A stretch of 64,000 bases of DNA, taken from positions 62,001 to 126,000 of the forward strand of contig CAVVOG010000001.1 in the NCBI GenBank assembly GCA_963749895.1, in the 5' to 3' direction. Below, piece after piece: positions 52,561 to 60,575 of this stretch. The position numbers and the translations under genes are program-made. The stretch comes from AC-51 sp963749895. GTDB lineage: Bacteria > Actinomycetota > UBA4738 > HRBIN12. The notes beneath the pieces are model-generated. The model was not told the origin of the DNA, made no database searches, and worked only from the letters and a program-made list of their open reading frames with translations. Position 1 is the first letter of the stretch, and every line of letters starts with the position of its first letter.

Positions 52561-53048
52561 CGGACCACCCCGTTCGTCTGCGCGTCCTCGATCGCGTCGA
52601 CGATGTCGGTGTAACCGGTGCAGCGGCAGAGGTTCCCGTGGAGACCCTCGCGGATCTCGTCTCGGGAGAGCGTGTGGTCCGCGTCACGGAGCATCGCGTG
52701 CGCGCACAGCAGCACGCCCGGAGTGCAGAACCCGCACTGGGCGGCGTGGTGCTCGTGGAAGGCGCGCTGGAGCGGGCCGAGCGAGCCATCCGGCGCACAC
52801 AGACCCGCTGCCGTGGTGACGGACGCGCCCTCGACCTGCGCCGCGAGCACGATGCAGCTCGACGTCGGCTCGTCGTCGACCAGGACGGTGCACGCGCCGC
52901 ACACCCCTTCGCCGCAGCCGTACTTCGGGTCGGTGACGTCGGCCACGTCGCGGAGCCATCGCAAGAGCGACACGTGGGCGCCGGCGGTCTTGGTCACGGA
53001 CCGGCCATTCACGGTGAGGGTCACGGTCAGGTCGTGGCGCTCGCCCAT
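52557..53048 (-). CDS. Molybdenum hydroxylase [2Fe-2S] subunit
   Basis: 163 residues with both clusters of the family: plant-type ferredoxin site C45, C50, C53, C65 (KYGCGEGVCGACTVLVDD, then SSC), and the helical-domain site C105, C108, C141, C143 (QCGFCTPG, LCRCTGYTDI). Passes electrons from the molybdenum site to the FAD subunit. Its ATG shares one base with the FAD subunit stop (TGATG), and its stop overlaps the large-subunit GTG. Confidence 0.95.
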   Translation of the reverse strand: MGERHDLTVTLTVNGRSVTKTAGAHVSLLRWLRDVADVTDPKYGCGEGVCGACTVLVDDEPTSSCIVLAAQVEGASVTTAAGLCAPDGSLGPLQRAFHEHHAAQCGFCTPGVLLCAHAMLRDADHTLSRDEIREGLHGNLCRCTGYTDIVDAIEDAQTNGVVR

Positions 53049-53911
53049 CAGGCCGCCTTCCCCCGCCGGACCGCGTCGGTCAGGGCCCGGACCGCGAGCA
53101 CGCGCGCGAGGTGCCGTCGGTGGTCGGCGCTCGCGTTCGTGTCGGACACGGGCGCTAGGCCGTCGATCATGCCGACGCGCCCCTCGACCTCGTCGGCGCC
53201 CGCGCCTTCCACCGCGACCTCGATCGCGCCGAGTCGGACCGGCCGCTCACCGACCCCGGCCAGCCCGACCCGCGCCTCGATCACCCGGCCGTCGGCGACG
53301 CGGGCGAGCGCCGCGGCGCTCACGAGCCCGAAATCGCCCAGGCGACGTGCGACCTCAACGAACCCCCACCCCCAGCCGGGACCCAGGACCGGGACCCGTA
53401 CCGCGGTCACGAGCTCGTCGTCGGCCAGCGCGGTCGTGAAGTAGCTCAGGTGGAACTCCGTCGCTTTCACGGTGCGTGCCGACGTCCCGTCGGACACGTC
53501 GTACTCCGCCCCCAGCACCGTCATCGCGAGCGGCAGCTCCGCCGCCGGATCGGAGTGGGCGAGGGATCCCCCGAGGGTCCCGCGGGCCCGGATCCTCGAC
53601 GAGCCGATCCACCGGGCGGCCTCGGCCACCATCGGCTGGCGCGACCGGACCAGCTCCGAGCCCTCGAGGTCCGCGTGGCGCGCGAGCGAACCGATCGCCA
53701 GGTAGCCGTCGTCGGTGGCGACGATCTCGCGAGCGTCCGCGACGTGCCCCACGTCGACCACCGCGTCGAGGTCGAGCACCCCGAGGTTCATCATCGGCAG
53801 GAGCGACTGCCCGCCGGCGATCACCTTCGCGAACCCGTCGACCGAGCGGAGCATCTCGCTCGCCTCGGCCAACGACGTGACCCGCTCGTAGCGGAACGGC
53901 TTCACGAACAC
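53048..53911 (-). CDS. Molybdenum hydroxylase FAD subunit (CoxM-like)
   Basis: 287 residues. FAD-binding PCMH-type domain: KVIAGGQSLLPMMNLGVL, LAIGSLARHADLE and the diphosphate loop TLGGSLAHSDPAAELPL, then the CO-dehydrogenase-flavoprotein C-terminal domain. Gene order M-S-L is typical. GTG start at 53911, with a GGGGGCGAG purine-rich stretch before it and its own promoter at 53937-53966. No accessory maturation gene is nearby. Confidence 0.93.
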   Translation of the reverse strand: MFVKPFRYERVTSLAEASEMLRSVDGFAKVIAGGQSLLPMMNLGVLDLDAVVDVGHVADAREIVATDDGYLAIGSLARHADLEGSELVRSRQPMVAEAARWIGSSRIRARGTLGGSLAHSDPAAELPLAMTVLGAEYDVSDGTSARTVKATEFHLSYFTTALADDELVTAVRVPVLGPGWGWGFVEVARRLGDFGLVSAAALARVADGRVIEARVGLAGVGERPVRLGAIEVAVEGAGADEVEGRVGMIDGLAPVSDTNASADHRRHLARVLAVRALTDAVRRGKAA

Positions 53912-53936
53912 GCGCTCGCCCCCGTCATCGCGTCGA

Positions 53937-53966
53937 AGGATAGGGAGCGCGTCTCACCGCGCTCAA
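53937..53966 (-). promoter_or_regulatory. Promoter of the molybdenum hydroxylase unit
   Basis: On the minus strand TTGAGC (53966-53961), 18-base spacer, TATCCT (53942-53937). The spacer is almost filled by the terminator-like hairpin that follows the alanine dehydrogenase gene. Confidence 0.55.
53945..53964 (-). terminator. Hairpin after alanine dehydrogenase
   Basis: GAGCGCG and CGCGCTC form a perfect 7-bp stem with a 6-base loop, 9 bases after the ald stop. No T-tract. It separates two same-strand units. Confidence 0.5.
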
Positions 53967-53973
53967 CCGGCTC

Positions 53974-55093
53974 TCACGCTGCGAGAACCGACGAGAGCGG
54001 GGTGAGCGGGGTCCCGGTCGCCTCGGCCACCCCGGCGTTCGTCACGGCCCCGTCCCAGGTGTTCACGCCCAGCGCCAGGGCGGGGTCGCGCCGCACGGCC
54101 TCCTCGACGCCGAGCGAGGCGATCGCGAGCGCATACGGCAGGGTCACGTTCGTGAGCGCGTACGTCGAGGTCCGTGGCACCGCCCCGGGCATGTTCCCCA
54201 CGCAGTAGTGAACGACGTCGTCCACGACGTACGTGGGCTCGGCATGCGTCGTCACGTGCGAGGTCTCGAAGCACCCACCCTGGTCGATCGAGATGTCGAC
54301 GAGCACGGCGCCCGTGCGCATCGCCTTCACGTGCTCGGAGGTGACCAGGTGCGGCGCCTTCGCGCCGGGAACGAGCACCGCCCCGACGACCAGGTCGGCC
54401 CCGAGCACGAGACGCTCGATCGCGAGCGCCGACGAGGCCACGGTCTGGATCCGGCCGTGCCAGATCCGGTCGATCTCGCGCAGCCGCTCGACGTTCTTGT
54501 CGACGACCACGACGTCGGCCTGCATCCCGGCCGCCATCTCCGCGGCGTTCCACCCCGCCATGCCGCCGCCCGAGCACGACGACCCGGGCGGGCTCGACGC
54601 CGCTCGCGCCGCCCATCAGGACGCCGCGACCGCCCTGCGGGCGCTCGAGCGCCTTCGCGCCTTCCTGCGGGGCCATCCGCCCGGCGATCTCCGACATCGG
54701 GGCCAGCAGCGGGAGCCGGCCGTCGGCCGTCTGGACCGTCTCGTAGGCCACGCCGCGCACACCCCGCTCGGCCAGGAACCGCGTGAGCCCCTCGTCCGCT
54801 GCCAGGTGCAGGTACGTGAACAGCACGTGGTCGGCGCGGAACCGCTCGTACTCCTGCGGCTGCGGTTCCTTCACCTTCACGATCAGCTCGGCCTCGGCGA
54901 AGACCGCGTCGGCATCGGCAACGATCTCGGCCCCCGCGGCGACGTACTGCTCGTCGGGGATCGCCGAACCGAGCCCGGCCCCGGCCTGGACCACGACCCG
55001 GTGACCGGCCGCGGTGAGCTCGCGGACCCCCTCCGGCGTCGCCGCCACCCGGTACTCGTGGACCTTGACCTCCGTGGGGATCCCGACGTCCAT
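53974..55093 (-). CDS. ald: Alanine dehydrogenase, one-base frameshift
   Basis: About 372 residues after removing one extra G near 54570 (join VVVLGGG|MAGWNAAEMA, the Rossmann NAD site). N-terminal GIPTEVKVHEYRVAATPEGVREL, substrate-binding VKVKEPQPQEY, then C-terminal LVGAVLVPGAKAPHLV and VDISIDQGGCFETS are diagnostic. Deaminates alanine to pyruvate and ammonia with NAD. ATG 55093 is preferred to the GTG six bases upstream because GGAGG lies 7 bases before it. Follows a class III aminotransferase by 2 bases. Confidence 0.92.
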
Positions 55094-55095
55094 CG

Positions 55096-56349
55096 TCACG
55101 CCTCCAGCTCGTCCACCGCGCCCGCGAGCCCCGACGCCAGCTCGTCGACCTCATCGTCGCTCAGCGACAGGGGTGGCGACACCTGGATCGCGCCGGTGGC
55201 GAGCGTCCGGGTCATGATGCCGTTGCGCCGGCATGCGGGCACGACGCGTCCGAGCAACCCCGGGTCGCTCGCGAGCGCCTCAGGATCGATCTGGACGGCC
55301 GCGAGCACGCCGGTCCCCGCCCGGACCTCGCTCACGACCGGGTGATCGGCGAGCGGCCCGAGCGCCGCCGCGAGGGCCCCCTCGAGGTGCTTCGCACGGT
55401 CGAGGAGTCCCTCCCGCTCCATCACGTCGAGGTTCGCGAGCCCCGCGGCGGACACCGCCGCGTGTCCCGTGTACGTGTAGCCGTGACGGAACATCCCGGC
55501 GCCGGGAGCGAAGAACGGCTCCCACACCCGCGGCGCCGCGATCACGGCACCGAGCGGCAGGTAGCCGCTCGTGATCCCCTTCGCGCACGTGATCAGGTCG
55601 GGCTCCAGGCCCCAGCGGCCGGACGCGAACCACTCCCCGGTCCGGCCGAACCCCGTGATCACCTCGTCGGCGATGAAAAGGACGCCCGCGTCGCGGCACG
55701 CCGAGCGCACGCCTTCCAGGTAGCCCTCGGGCGCTGCGTACACCCCGCCCGCCCCGATCACCGGCTCGCAGAAGAACGCGGCGACCCGGTGCGCGCCGAT
55801 CCCCTCGATCGCGCGCCGCAGGGCATCGGCGTCGTCCCACGGAACCTCGACCACGTCCTGCAGGAGCCCGCCGTAGCCCTCGAGGTTCGCGGGGATGCCC
55901 GCGAGCGACGTCCCGGCCGTGTGCATCCCGTGGTACGCGCGCTGCCGGCGGATCAGCACCTGCCGGTCGGGCTCGCCGACCAGCTGCCAGTACCGCCGCG
56001 CGATCTTCGTGGCGCTGTCGATCGAGTCCGAACCGCCGCTCGTGAGGAACACCGTGGAGTCCGCGACGGGTGCGAGCGCCGCGACGCGGTCGACGAGCGC
56101 CGAGGTGGCGGGGTTCGTCAGGTCCTGGAAGGTCGAGTAGGCCTCGAGCTCACGCATCTGCTTCTCGACCGCCTCGACGATCTCGGTGCGACCGTGGCCG
56201 ACGTTGCAGTACCACAGCGACGCGGTCGCATCGAGGTAGCGGTTCCCGTCGGAGTCCCAGATGTGAGATCCCTCGCCGCGCACGATCGAGACCTCGCCGC
56301 CCGCCCGGACGGCGGCCATATCGGCGAACGGGTGCCAGAAACGGGTCAC
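55096..56349 (-). CDS. Class III aminotransferase (omega-amino/amine:pyruvate type)
   Basis: 417 residues. WHPFADMAAV opening, YCNVGHGR, FLTSGGSDSIDSATKIARRYW, YHGMHTAGTSLAG, FCEPVIGAGGVY, D in FIADEVITGFGRTGEWFA, and PLP Lys in ITCAKGITSGYLPLGAVIA. Enzymes of this group move an amino group from a terminal amine (beta-alanine, putrescine, taurine) usually to pyruvate. The adjacent alanine dehydrogenase would regenerate pyruvate. GTG start overlaps the DUF6282 stop. Substrate unknown. Confidence 0.9.
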   Translation of the reverse strand: MTRFWHPFADMAAVRAGGEVSIVRGEGSHIWDSDGNRYLDATASLWYCNVGHGRTEIVEAVEKQMRELEAYSTFQDLTNPATSALVDRVAALAPVADSTVFLTSGGSDSIDSATKIARRYWQLVGEPDRQVLIRRQRAYHGMHTAGTSLAGIPANLEGYGGLLQDVVEVPWDDADALRRAIEGIGAHRVAAFFCEPVIGAGGVYAAPEGYLEGVRSACRDAGVLFIADEVITGFGRTGEWFASGRWGLEPDLITCAKGITSGYLPLGAVIAAPRVWEPFFAPGAGMFRHGYTYTGHAAVSAAGLANLDVMEREGLLDRAKHLEGALAAALGPLADHPVVSEVRAGTGVLAAVQIDPEALASDPGLLGRVVPACRRNGIMTRTLATGAIQVSPPLSLSDDEVDELASGLAGAVDELEA

Positions 56350-57305
56350 TCGACGTCACCTCCTATCGCCGGACCGCGGAAGTCCGGCAGATCGACCGGC
56401 GTCGCCGGCGTCCATCCAGGCTCGAGCCCGAGCACGCGCTCAGGGTTGATCCGGGTCATCTTCTCCAGGTACTCGAACGGCACCCCGACCTTCAGCAGCG
56501 CCGTCAGCAGCATCCGCAGCCCCTCGGGATGCGGCGGCCCGGCGAACTGCCCCAGGTCGGAGCCGAGGACCACGTTCTCGCCCTGCAGCTCCACGATCCA
56601 CTCGGCGAGCTCACCCGGCTGCTGCTCCCAGAAGATCGGGGACACGCACGAGCACGCCACGTACTCGATCGTCGCGCCCTTCGCGATCAACTCCTTCTGG
56701 ACCGCGACGTCGAGCTTGCAGAGCGACCAGTTCGCGTGGGTGACGATGAAGTTCTGGACGCCGGCCTCGTTCGCCGCATCCTGCAGCGCGCGGATCTCGG
56801 GGAGCGACAGGTGCCCGGTCGCGAGCGCCACGCCGTTGGCGGCGACGACCTCGCAGATCGTGCGCGCCGCGGGCGTCAGCGTCACGCCGTCCTCCTCGAA
56901 CACGGTGACGCCCTCGCCCGGCAGCTGCTTCTTCGGCCGCCCGAACTGCGGGTAGTCCGGCATGTCGAAGAACTCGGCGTGGTACTTGGAGTGGTTCGAG
57001 GGCATCCACACGACCTTCGCGCCGTAGTGGATCGCCGCCTCCGCGACGTACGGGTCGAGGCCGCCGACCGAGCGGTTCAGCACGACCGCGCCGAACGACT
57101 CGACCTCCGGGTACATCCGGTTCACGTAGTACGCGCGCCCGGTCGTCGAGGCGTCGTGGTCCTTCAGCACGAACCCGCGCATCCCGTACCTGATCGCGTA
57201 CTCGGCGAGCGCGGCGTCGTCGATGTGTCGCTCGAACAGCGCCGGCCCGGTGTGGGCATGCATGTCGATCGCGCCGCGGAGCAGCTCCAGATCGGGACGG
57301 TCCAT
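56346..57305 (-). CDS. DUF6282 family protein (amidohydrolase/PHP-like)
   Basis: 319 residues from ATG 57305. An HxH metal motif at the start (AIDMHAHTGPALFER), KDHDASTTGRAYYVN, KVVWMPSNHSKYHAEFF, TGHLSLPEI, IVTHANW and VLGSDLGQFAGPPHPEG give a full set of His/Asp ligands for a metal-dependent TIM-barrel hydrolase. To my knowledge the family has no proven reaction. It is the first gene of the unit with the aminotransferase and ald. AAGGGG lies before the ATG; an in-frame ATG 36 bases upstream is possible. Confidence 0.8.
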   Translation of the reverse strand: MDRPDLELLRGAIDMHAHTGPALFERHIDDAALAEYAIRYGMRGFVLKDHDASTTGRAYYVNRMYPEVESFGAVVLNRSVGGLDPYVAEAAIHYGAKVVWMPSNHSKYHAEFFDMPDYPQFGRPKKQLPGEGVTVFEEDGVTLTPAARTICEVVAANGVALATGHLSLPEIRALQDAANEAGVQNFIVTHANWSLCKLDVAVQKELIAKGATIEYVACSCVSPIFWEQQPGELAEWIVELQGENVVLGSDLGQFAGPPHPEGLRMLLTALLKVGVPFEYLEKMTRINPERVLGLEPGWTPATPVDLPDFRGPAIGGDVE

Positions 57306-57330
57306 CGGCTCGGAACCCCTTTCCACCTGG

Positions 57331-57345
57331 TGAGAAGGCATCTCA
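57331..57345. promoter_or_regulatory. Candidate IclR operator (TGAGA-N5-TCTCA)
   Basis: Perfect inverted repeat with 5-base arms and spacer, centred between the divergent DUF6282 and aldehyde dehydrogenase genes. It falls about 19 bases upstream of the plus-strand -10 box, where a regulator could act on both sides. An IclR gene is in the plus-strand unit; 15-bp palindromes are typical of that family. Confidence 0.45.
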
Positions 57346-57363
57346 GCTACTGGGAGCGCATGC

Positions 57364-57369
57364 TAGCAT
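57364..57369 (+). promoter_or_regulatory. -10 box (TAGCAT) for the aldehyde dehydrogenase unit
   Basis: Start point expected near 57376, giving a 5'UTR of about 33 bases that carries the GGAGG used by the ATG at 57409. Unlike many genes here, this one is not leaderless. Confidence 0.45.
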
Positions 57370-57408
57370 CCGCGCGTCACGGCCCGCATGCGACTGGAGG
57401 ACCGACGG

Positions 57409-58836
57409 ATGCCCGAGCTCCCCGCTGTCACGGCGGCGATGGTCGCCGGCGAGCCGGACCTCGGCAGCGAAGCCGTCGAGGTCCGTTCACCGTGGGACCG
57501 TCGTGTCGTCGGCTTGGTGCCGTGGCTGGGAGCCGAACACGCTCGCGCGGCCGTCGACGGCGCGTGGGACGCGATGCAGGAAGGGCCGCCCGCCTGGGAG
57601 CGCGCCGCCATCCTCGACCGCGTCGCGGCCGACGTCGCCGCGCGCCGCGAGGAGTTCGGCGCGCTCCTGTCGAGCGAGAACGGCAAGCCGATCGCTCAGG
57701 CGTTGCTCGAGGTCGATCGATGCGTCCAGACCCTCATCTTCTCCGCGGCCGAGGCGCGGACCCTCTCGGGACGCGGCGTCCCGCTCGACGCGCATCCCGC
57801 GGGCGTGGGCCACCTCGGCCTCACGGTGCGGGTGCCGGTCGGGGTCGTCGCGGCGATCACCCCGTTCAACTTCCCGCTGACCCTCGCGGCCCACAAGATC
57901 GGCCCCGCCGTGGCCGCCGGTTGCGGGGTCGTGCTGAAGCCGGCCGACAAGGCCCCGCTCGTCGCGCACGAGCTCGTCCGCGCCTTCCACGCGGCGGGGC
58001 TCCCACCCGCGTGGATGTCGGTCCTGGTCGGCGATCCCGAGCCGATCGCCGACGTGTTCGTCGACGACGACCGTGTGGGCCTGATCACGTTCACCGGATC
58101 GGCCGCGATCGGATGGTCGCTGAAGTCGAAGGCCCCGCAGAAACGGGTCACGCTCGAACTCGGGAACTCCACCCCCGTGATCGTGTGCGCCGACGGCGAC
58201 GTCGAGGCGGCGGCGACGCTCTCGGCCGCCAGCGGCTACGCGTTCGCGGGGCAGTCGTGCATCTCGGTCCAGCGCGCGATCGTCGATCCCGCGGTCCACG
58301 GCGACTTCGTGGACGCGCTGAAGGCCGCCGCCGAGGCCCACGTCCCCGGCGACCCGGCGGACCCCGCCACGACGGTGGGCCCGCCGATCACGGCCGCCGC
58401 CCGAGACCGCGTGAACGACTGGATCGCGCTGGCGGTCGATGCGGGGGCGACCTCGGTGACCGGCGGCACGTTCGGCGACGGGTTCGCCCGGCCGACCGTC
58501 CTCGACGGCGTCGGACTCGACCAGCCCGTATGGGCGCGCGAGGCGTTCGGCCCGGTGATCTCGGTCGTCACCGCCGCCGACCTCGACGCCGCGATCGACC
58601 TCGCGAACGGCACCGAGTACGGGCTGCAGGCGGGGATCTTCACCCGCGATCTCGGCGCGGCGCTGCACGCCGTCGAGGGCCTGCGGTTCGGGGGGGTCAC
58701 CGTGAACCAGGCGCCTCAGTTCCGCGTCGACCAGATGCCGTACGGGGGGACGAAGGCCTCGGGCAACACGAAGGAAGGCCCGCACGACGCCGTCCGGGAG
58801 ATGACCGAGGAGCGCATGGTCGTGGTGAAGCTGTGA
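57409..58836 (+). CDS. Aldehyde dehydrogenase family protein
   Basis: 475 residues. TPFNFPLTLAAHKIGPAVAAG with N154, general base E250 in LELGNSTPVI (the usual GGK changed to GNS), nucleophile C284 in AGQSCISVQ, and late REAFGPVISV and QMPYGGTKASGN. Resembles the succinate-semialdehyde/lactaldehyde type. The ATG at 57409 has GGAGG 8 bases upstream; the ATG at 57388 lacks one. Stop overlaps the IclR GTG. Oxidises an aldehyde, presumably one made by the divergent aminotransferase. Confidence 0.88.
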   Translation: MPELPAVTAAMVAGEPDLGSEAVEVRSPWDRRVVGLVPWLGAEHARAAVDGAWDAMQEGPPAWERAAILDRVAADVAARREEFGALLSSENGKPIAQALLEVDRCVQTLIFSAAEARTLSGRGVPLDAHPAGVGHLGLTVRVPVGVVAAITPFNFPLTLAAHKIGPAVAAGCGVVLKPADKAPLVAHELVRAFHAAGLPPAWMSVLVGDPEPIADVFVDDDRVGLITFTGSAAIGWSLKSKAPQKRVTLELGNSTPVIVCADGDVEAAATLSAASGYAFAGQSCISVQRAIVDPAVHGDFVDALKAAAEAHVPGDPADPATTVGPPITAAARDRVNDWIALAVDAGATSVTGGTFGDGFARPTVLDGVGLDQPVWAREAFGPVISVVTAADLDAAIDLANGTEYGLQAGIFTRDLGAALHAVEGLRFGGVTVNQAPQFRVDQMPYGGTKASGNTKEGPHDAVREMTEERMVVVKL

Positions 58837-59681
58837 GCCCCACGACCGACCGCCCGTCGCTGCAGGTCCTCGAGCGGACCTTCGCGATCCTCGAGATCTT
58901 CGACGAGGAACGGCCGGAGTGGAGCGCGACCGAGATCGCCCGGGCGCTCGACCTGCCGATCCCCACCGTGCATCGGCTGCTCACCGCGCTGAAGCACCGC
59001 GGGTACGTCAGCCAGCACGAGGAGACGAAACGCTTCCGGCTCGGCGTCGCGGCGCTGCAGCTCGGCGACCGCGCGCGGAGCGTCGTCGACCTGCGAAGCG
59101 TCGCGCTGCCGGCCCTCCGACGGCTCTCGCGCGACACCGGCGAGACCGCCTTGCTGACGGTCCTCACGCCGGGACGCGACCGTGGCATGTGCCTCGAGCG
59201 GGTCGAGACCCCGCAGCCGCTGCGGCTGTCCGTGACCCCGGGCCGCCAGGTACCGCTGCACGCCGGCGCGTCGCAGAAGGTCCTGCTGGCCTACCTGCCG
59301 CCCGACGACGTCGAGCGCGTGATCGCGGCCGGGCTCGAGCACCTGTGTCACGCGACGATCACGGACCCGCAGCAGCTGCGCGACGAGCTCGCGACGATCC
59401 GTCGCCGTGGGTGGGCCTCGAGCTACGAGGAGACGAACCTCGGCGTGTGGGGCGTCGCGGTCCCCGTCCTGAACGCGCGGGGCGACGTCGTGTGCGCCGT
59501 CGGGATCGCCGGCCCGAGCCCGCGGCTCACGCCGGCACGGGTCCGCGGTGACGTCGAACGTGCCCACGACGCCGCGCTCAGCATCGCCCGAACGCTGGGC
59601 CACGCGGTGCCGGAGCTCTCGGCCACCCGATCGGCGATCACCACCAAGAGGCCCCCCACGAAGGAGAGACACAGCGCATGA
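58833..59681 (+). CDS. IclR-family transcriptional regulator
   Basis: 282 residues. N-terminal winged helix: LQVLERTFAILEIFDEE, WSATEIARALDLPIPTVHRLLTALKHRGYV; C-terminal effector domain with ETALLTVLTPGRD, PLHAGASQKVLLAYL and GVAVPVLNARGDVVCAVGIAGP. IclR proteins usually sense a catabolic intermediate and regulate adjacent enzymes. Coupled by 4-base overlaps to the aldehyde dehydrogenase and the SDR. The palindrome at 57331 is a likely target. A Lys/Arg-rich C-terminal tail is extra. Confidence 0.93.
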   Translation: MSPTTDRPSLQVLERTFAILEIFDEERPEWSATEIARALDLPIPTVHRLLTALKHRGYVSQHEETKRFRLGVAALQLGDRARSVVDLRSVALPALRRLSRDTGETALLTVLTPGRDRGMCLERVETPQPLRLSVTPGRQVPLHAGASQKVLLAYLPPDDVERVIAAGLEHLCHATITDPQQLRDELATIRRRGWASSYEETNLGVWGVAVPVLNARGDVVCAVGIAGPSPRLTPARVRGDVERAHDAALSIARTLGHAVPELSATRSAITTKRPPTKERHSA

Positions 59682-60472
59682 GCGCAGGACCGCTGCATGG
59701 CAAGATCGCGATCGTCACCGGCGCCGCGAAGGGGATCGGCGGCGTCGTCACCGAGCATCTGGCGCGCGACGGCGCGCACGTCGCGCTGGTCGGAAGGGAC
59801 ACCGGCGCCCTCGAGGAGCACGCGACGGACGTCGACGGCGCGCACCCCGACCGCGAGAGCCTGGTCGTCACCTGCGACGTCACCGACGAGGCGCAGGTGT
59901 CCGCGATGATCGCCCAGGTGGTCGGACGGTTCGGGGGGCTCGACATCCTCGTGAACACCGCCGGTGGGACGGGGCCGATCGAGACGGGCGCCCACGACTA
60001 CCCGGTCGAGGAGTTCCGCGCGATCCTCGACCTCAACGTCGTCGGGACGTTCCTGCCCTGCAAGCACGCGATCCCCTACCTGATCGCGCGCGGGGGCGGG
60101 CGGATCGTGAACATCGCCGGGACATCGGGCCTGCGCGGCTACCGCAACCGCAGCGGCTACTCGAGCTCGAAGTGGGCGGTCCGCGGGCTGACCCGCACGC
60201 TCGCGCTCGAGCTCGGCCCACACGACATCACGGTGAACGACGTCTGTCCGAACGTCACGGATGGCGCCCGGATGGAGAAGATCGTCGCCACGAAGGCCGC
60301 TCGGCTCGGGACGACCCCGGAGGAGGTCTACGCGGACTTCGCGTCACAGACCGCGCTGGGTCGATTCGTGCAGGAAGAGGACATCGCGAACGCGATCGAC
60401 TTCCTGGTGTCCGACGCGGCGAGGAACATCACCGGGCACGACATCCCGGTCGACGCAGGGTGGGACGTGTGA
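59678..60472 (+). CDS. Short-chain dehydrogenase/reductase (SDR)
   Basis: 264 residues. Classical SDR: cofactor motif TGAAKGIGG, NTAGG, catalytic S150, Y161 and K165 in YSSSKWAVRG, and the end motif GHDIPVDAGWDV. An acidic residue after the second strand is not evident (LVGRDTG has Arg), which favours NADP over NAD. Interconverts an alcohol and a ketone or aldehyde in the pathway. ATG overlaps the IclR stop; the Pot genes follow after a 103-base gap with a possible promoter. Confidence 0.9.
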   Translation: MSAGPLHGKIAIVTGAAKGIGGVVTEHLARDGAHVALVGRDTGALEEHATDVDGAHPDRESLVVTCDVTDEAQVSAMIAQVVGRFGGLDILVNTAGGTGPIETGAHDYPVEEFRAILDLNVVGTFLPCKHAIPYLIARGGGRIVNIAGTSGLRGYRNRSGYSSSKWAVRGLTRTLALELGPHDITVNDVCPNVTDGARMEKIVATKAARLGTTPEEVYADFASQTALGRFVQEEDIANAIDFLVSDAARNITGHDIPVDAGWDV

Positions 60473-60506
60473 GCCACGACGGTTCCGCGTCGCGCAACGC
60501 GCCGGC

Positions 60507-60535
60507 TTGCGCGACCGGCCGATCCGGCCCACACT
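60507..60535 (+). promoter_or_regulatory. Possible promoter for potDBCA
   Basis: TTGCGC, 17-base spacer, CACACT; the -10 box is identical to the one proposed for the ilv operon. Start point near 60542, 34 bases before the ATG. The importer may therefore have its own transcript besides read-through from the SDR. Confidence 0.35.
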
Positions 60536-60575
60536 GCGCGAATCCTCGGCGGTAGATCGGAAGGGAGAGGGGCCT

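Noticed and set aside
56070..59681. A 1203-codon plus-strand open frame spanning several genes
   Set aside because: Only its last part (the IclR gene from 58833) is real; the rest is Arg-rich shadow sequence of DUF6282 and aldehyde dehydrogenase genes on other frames.
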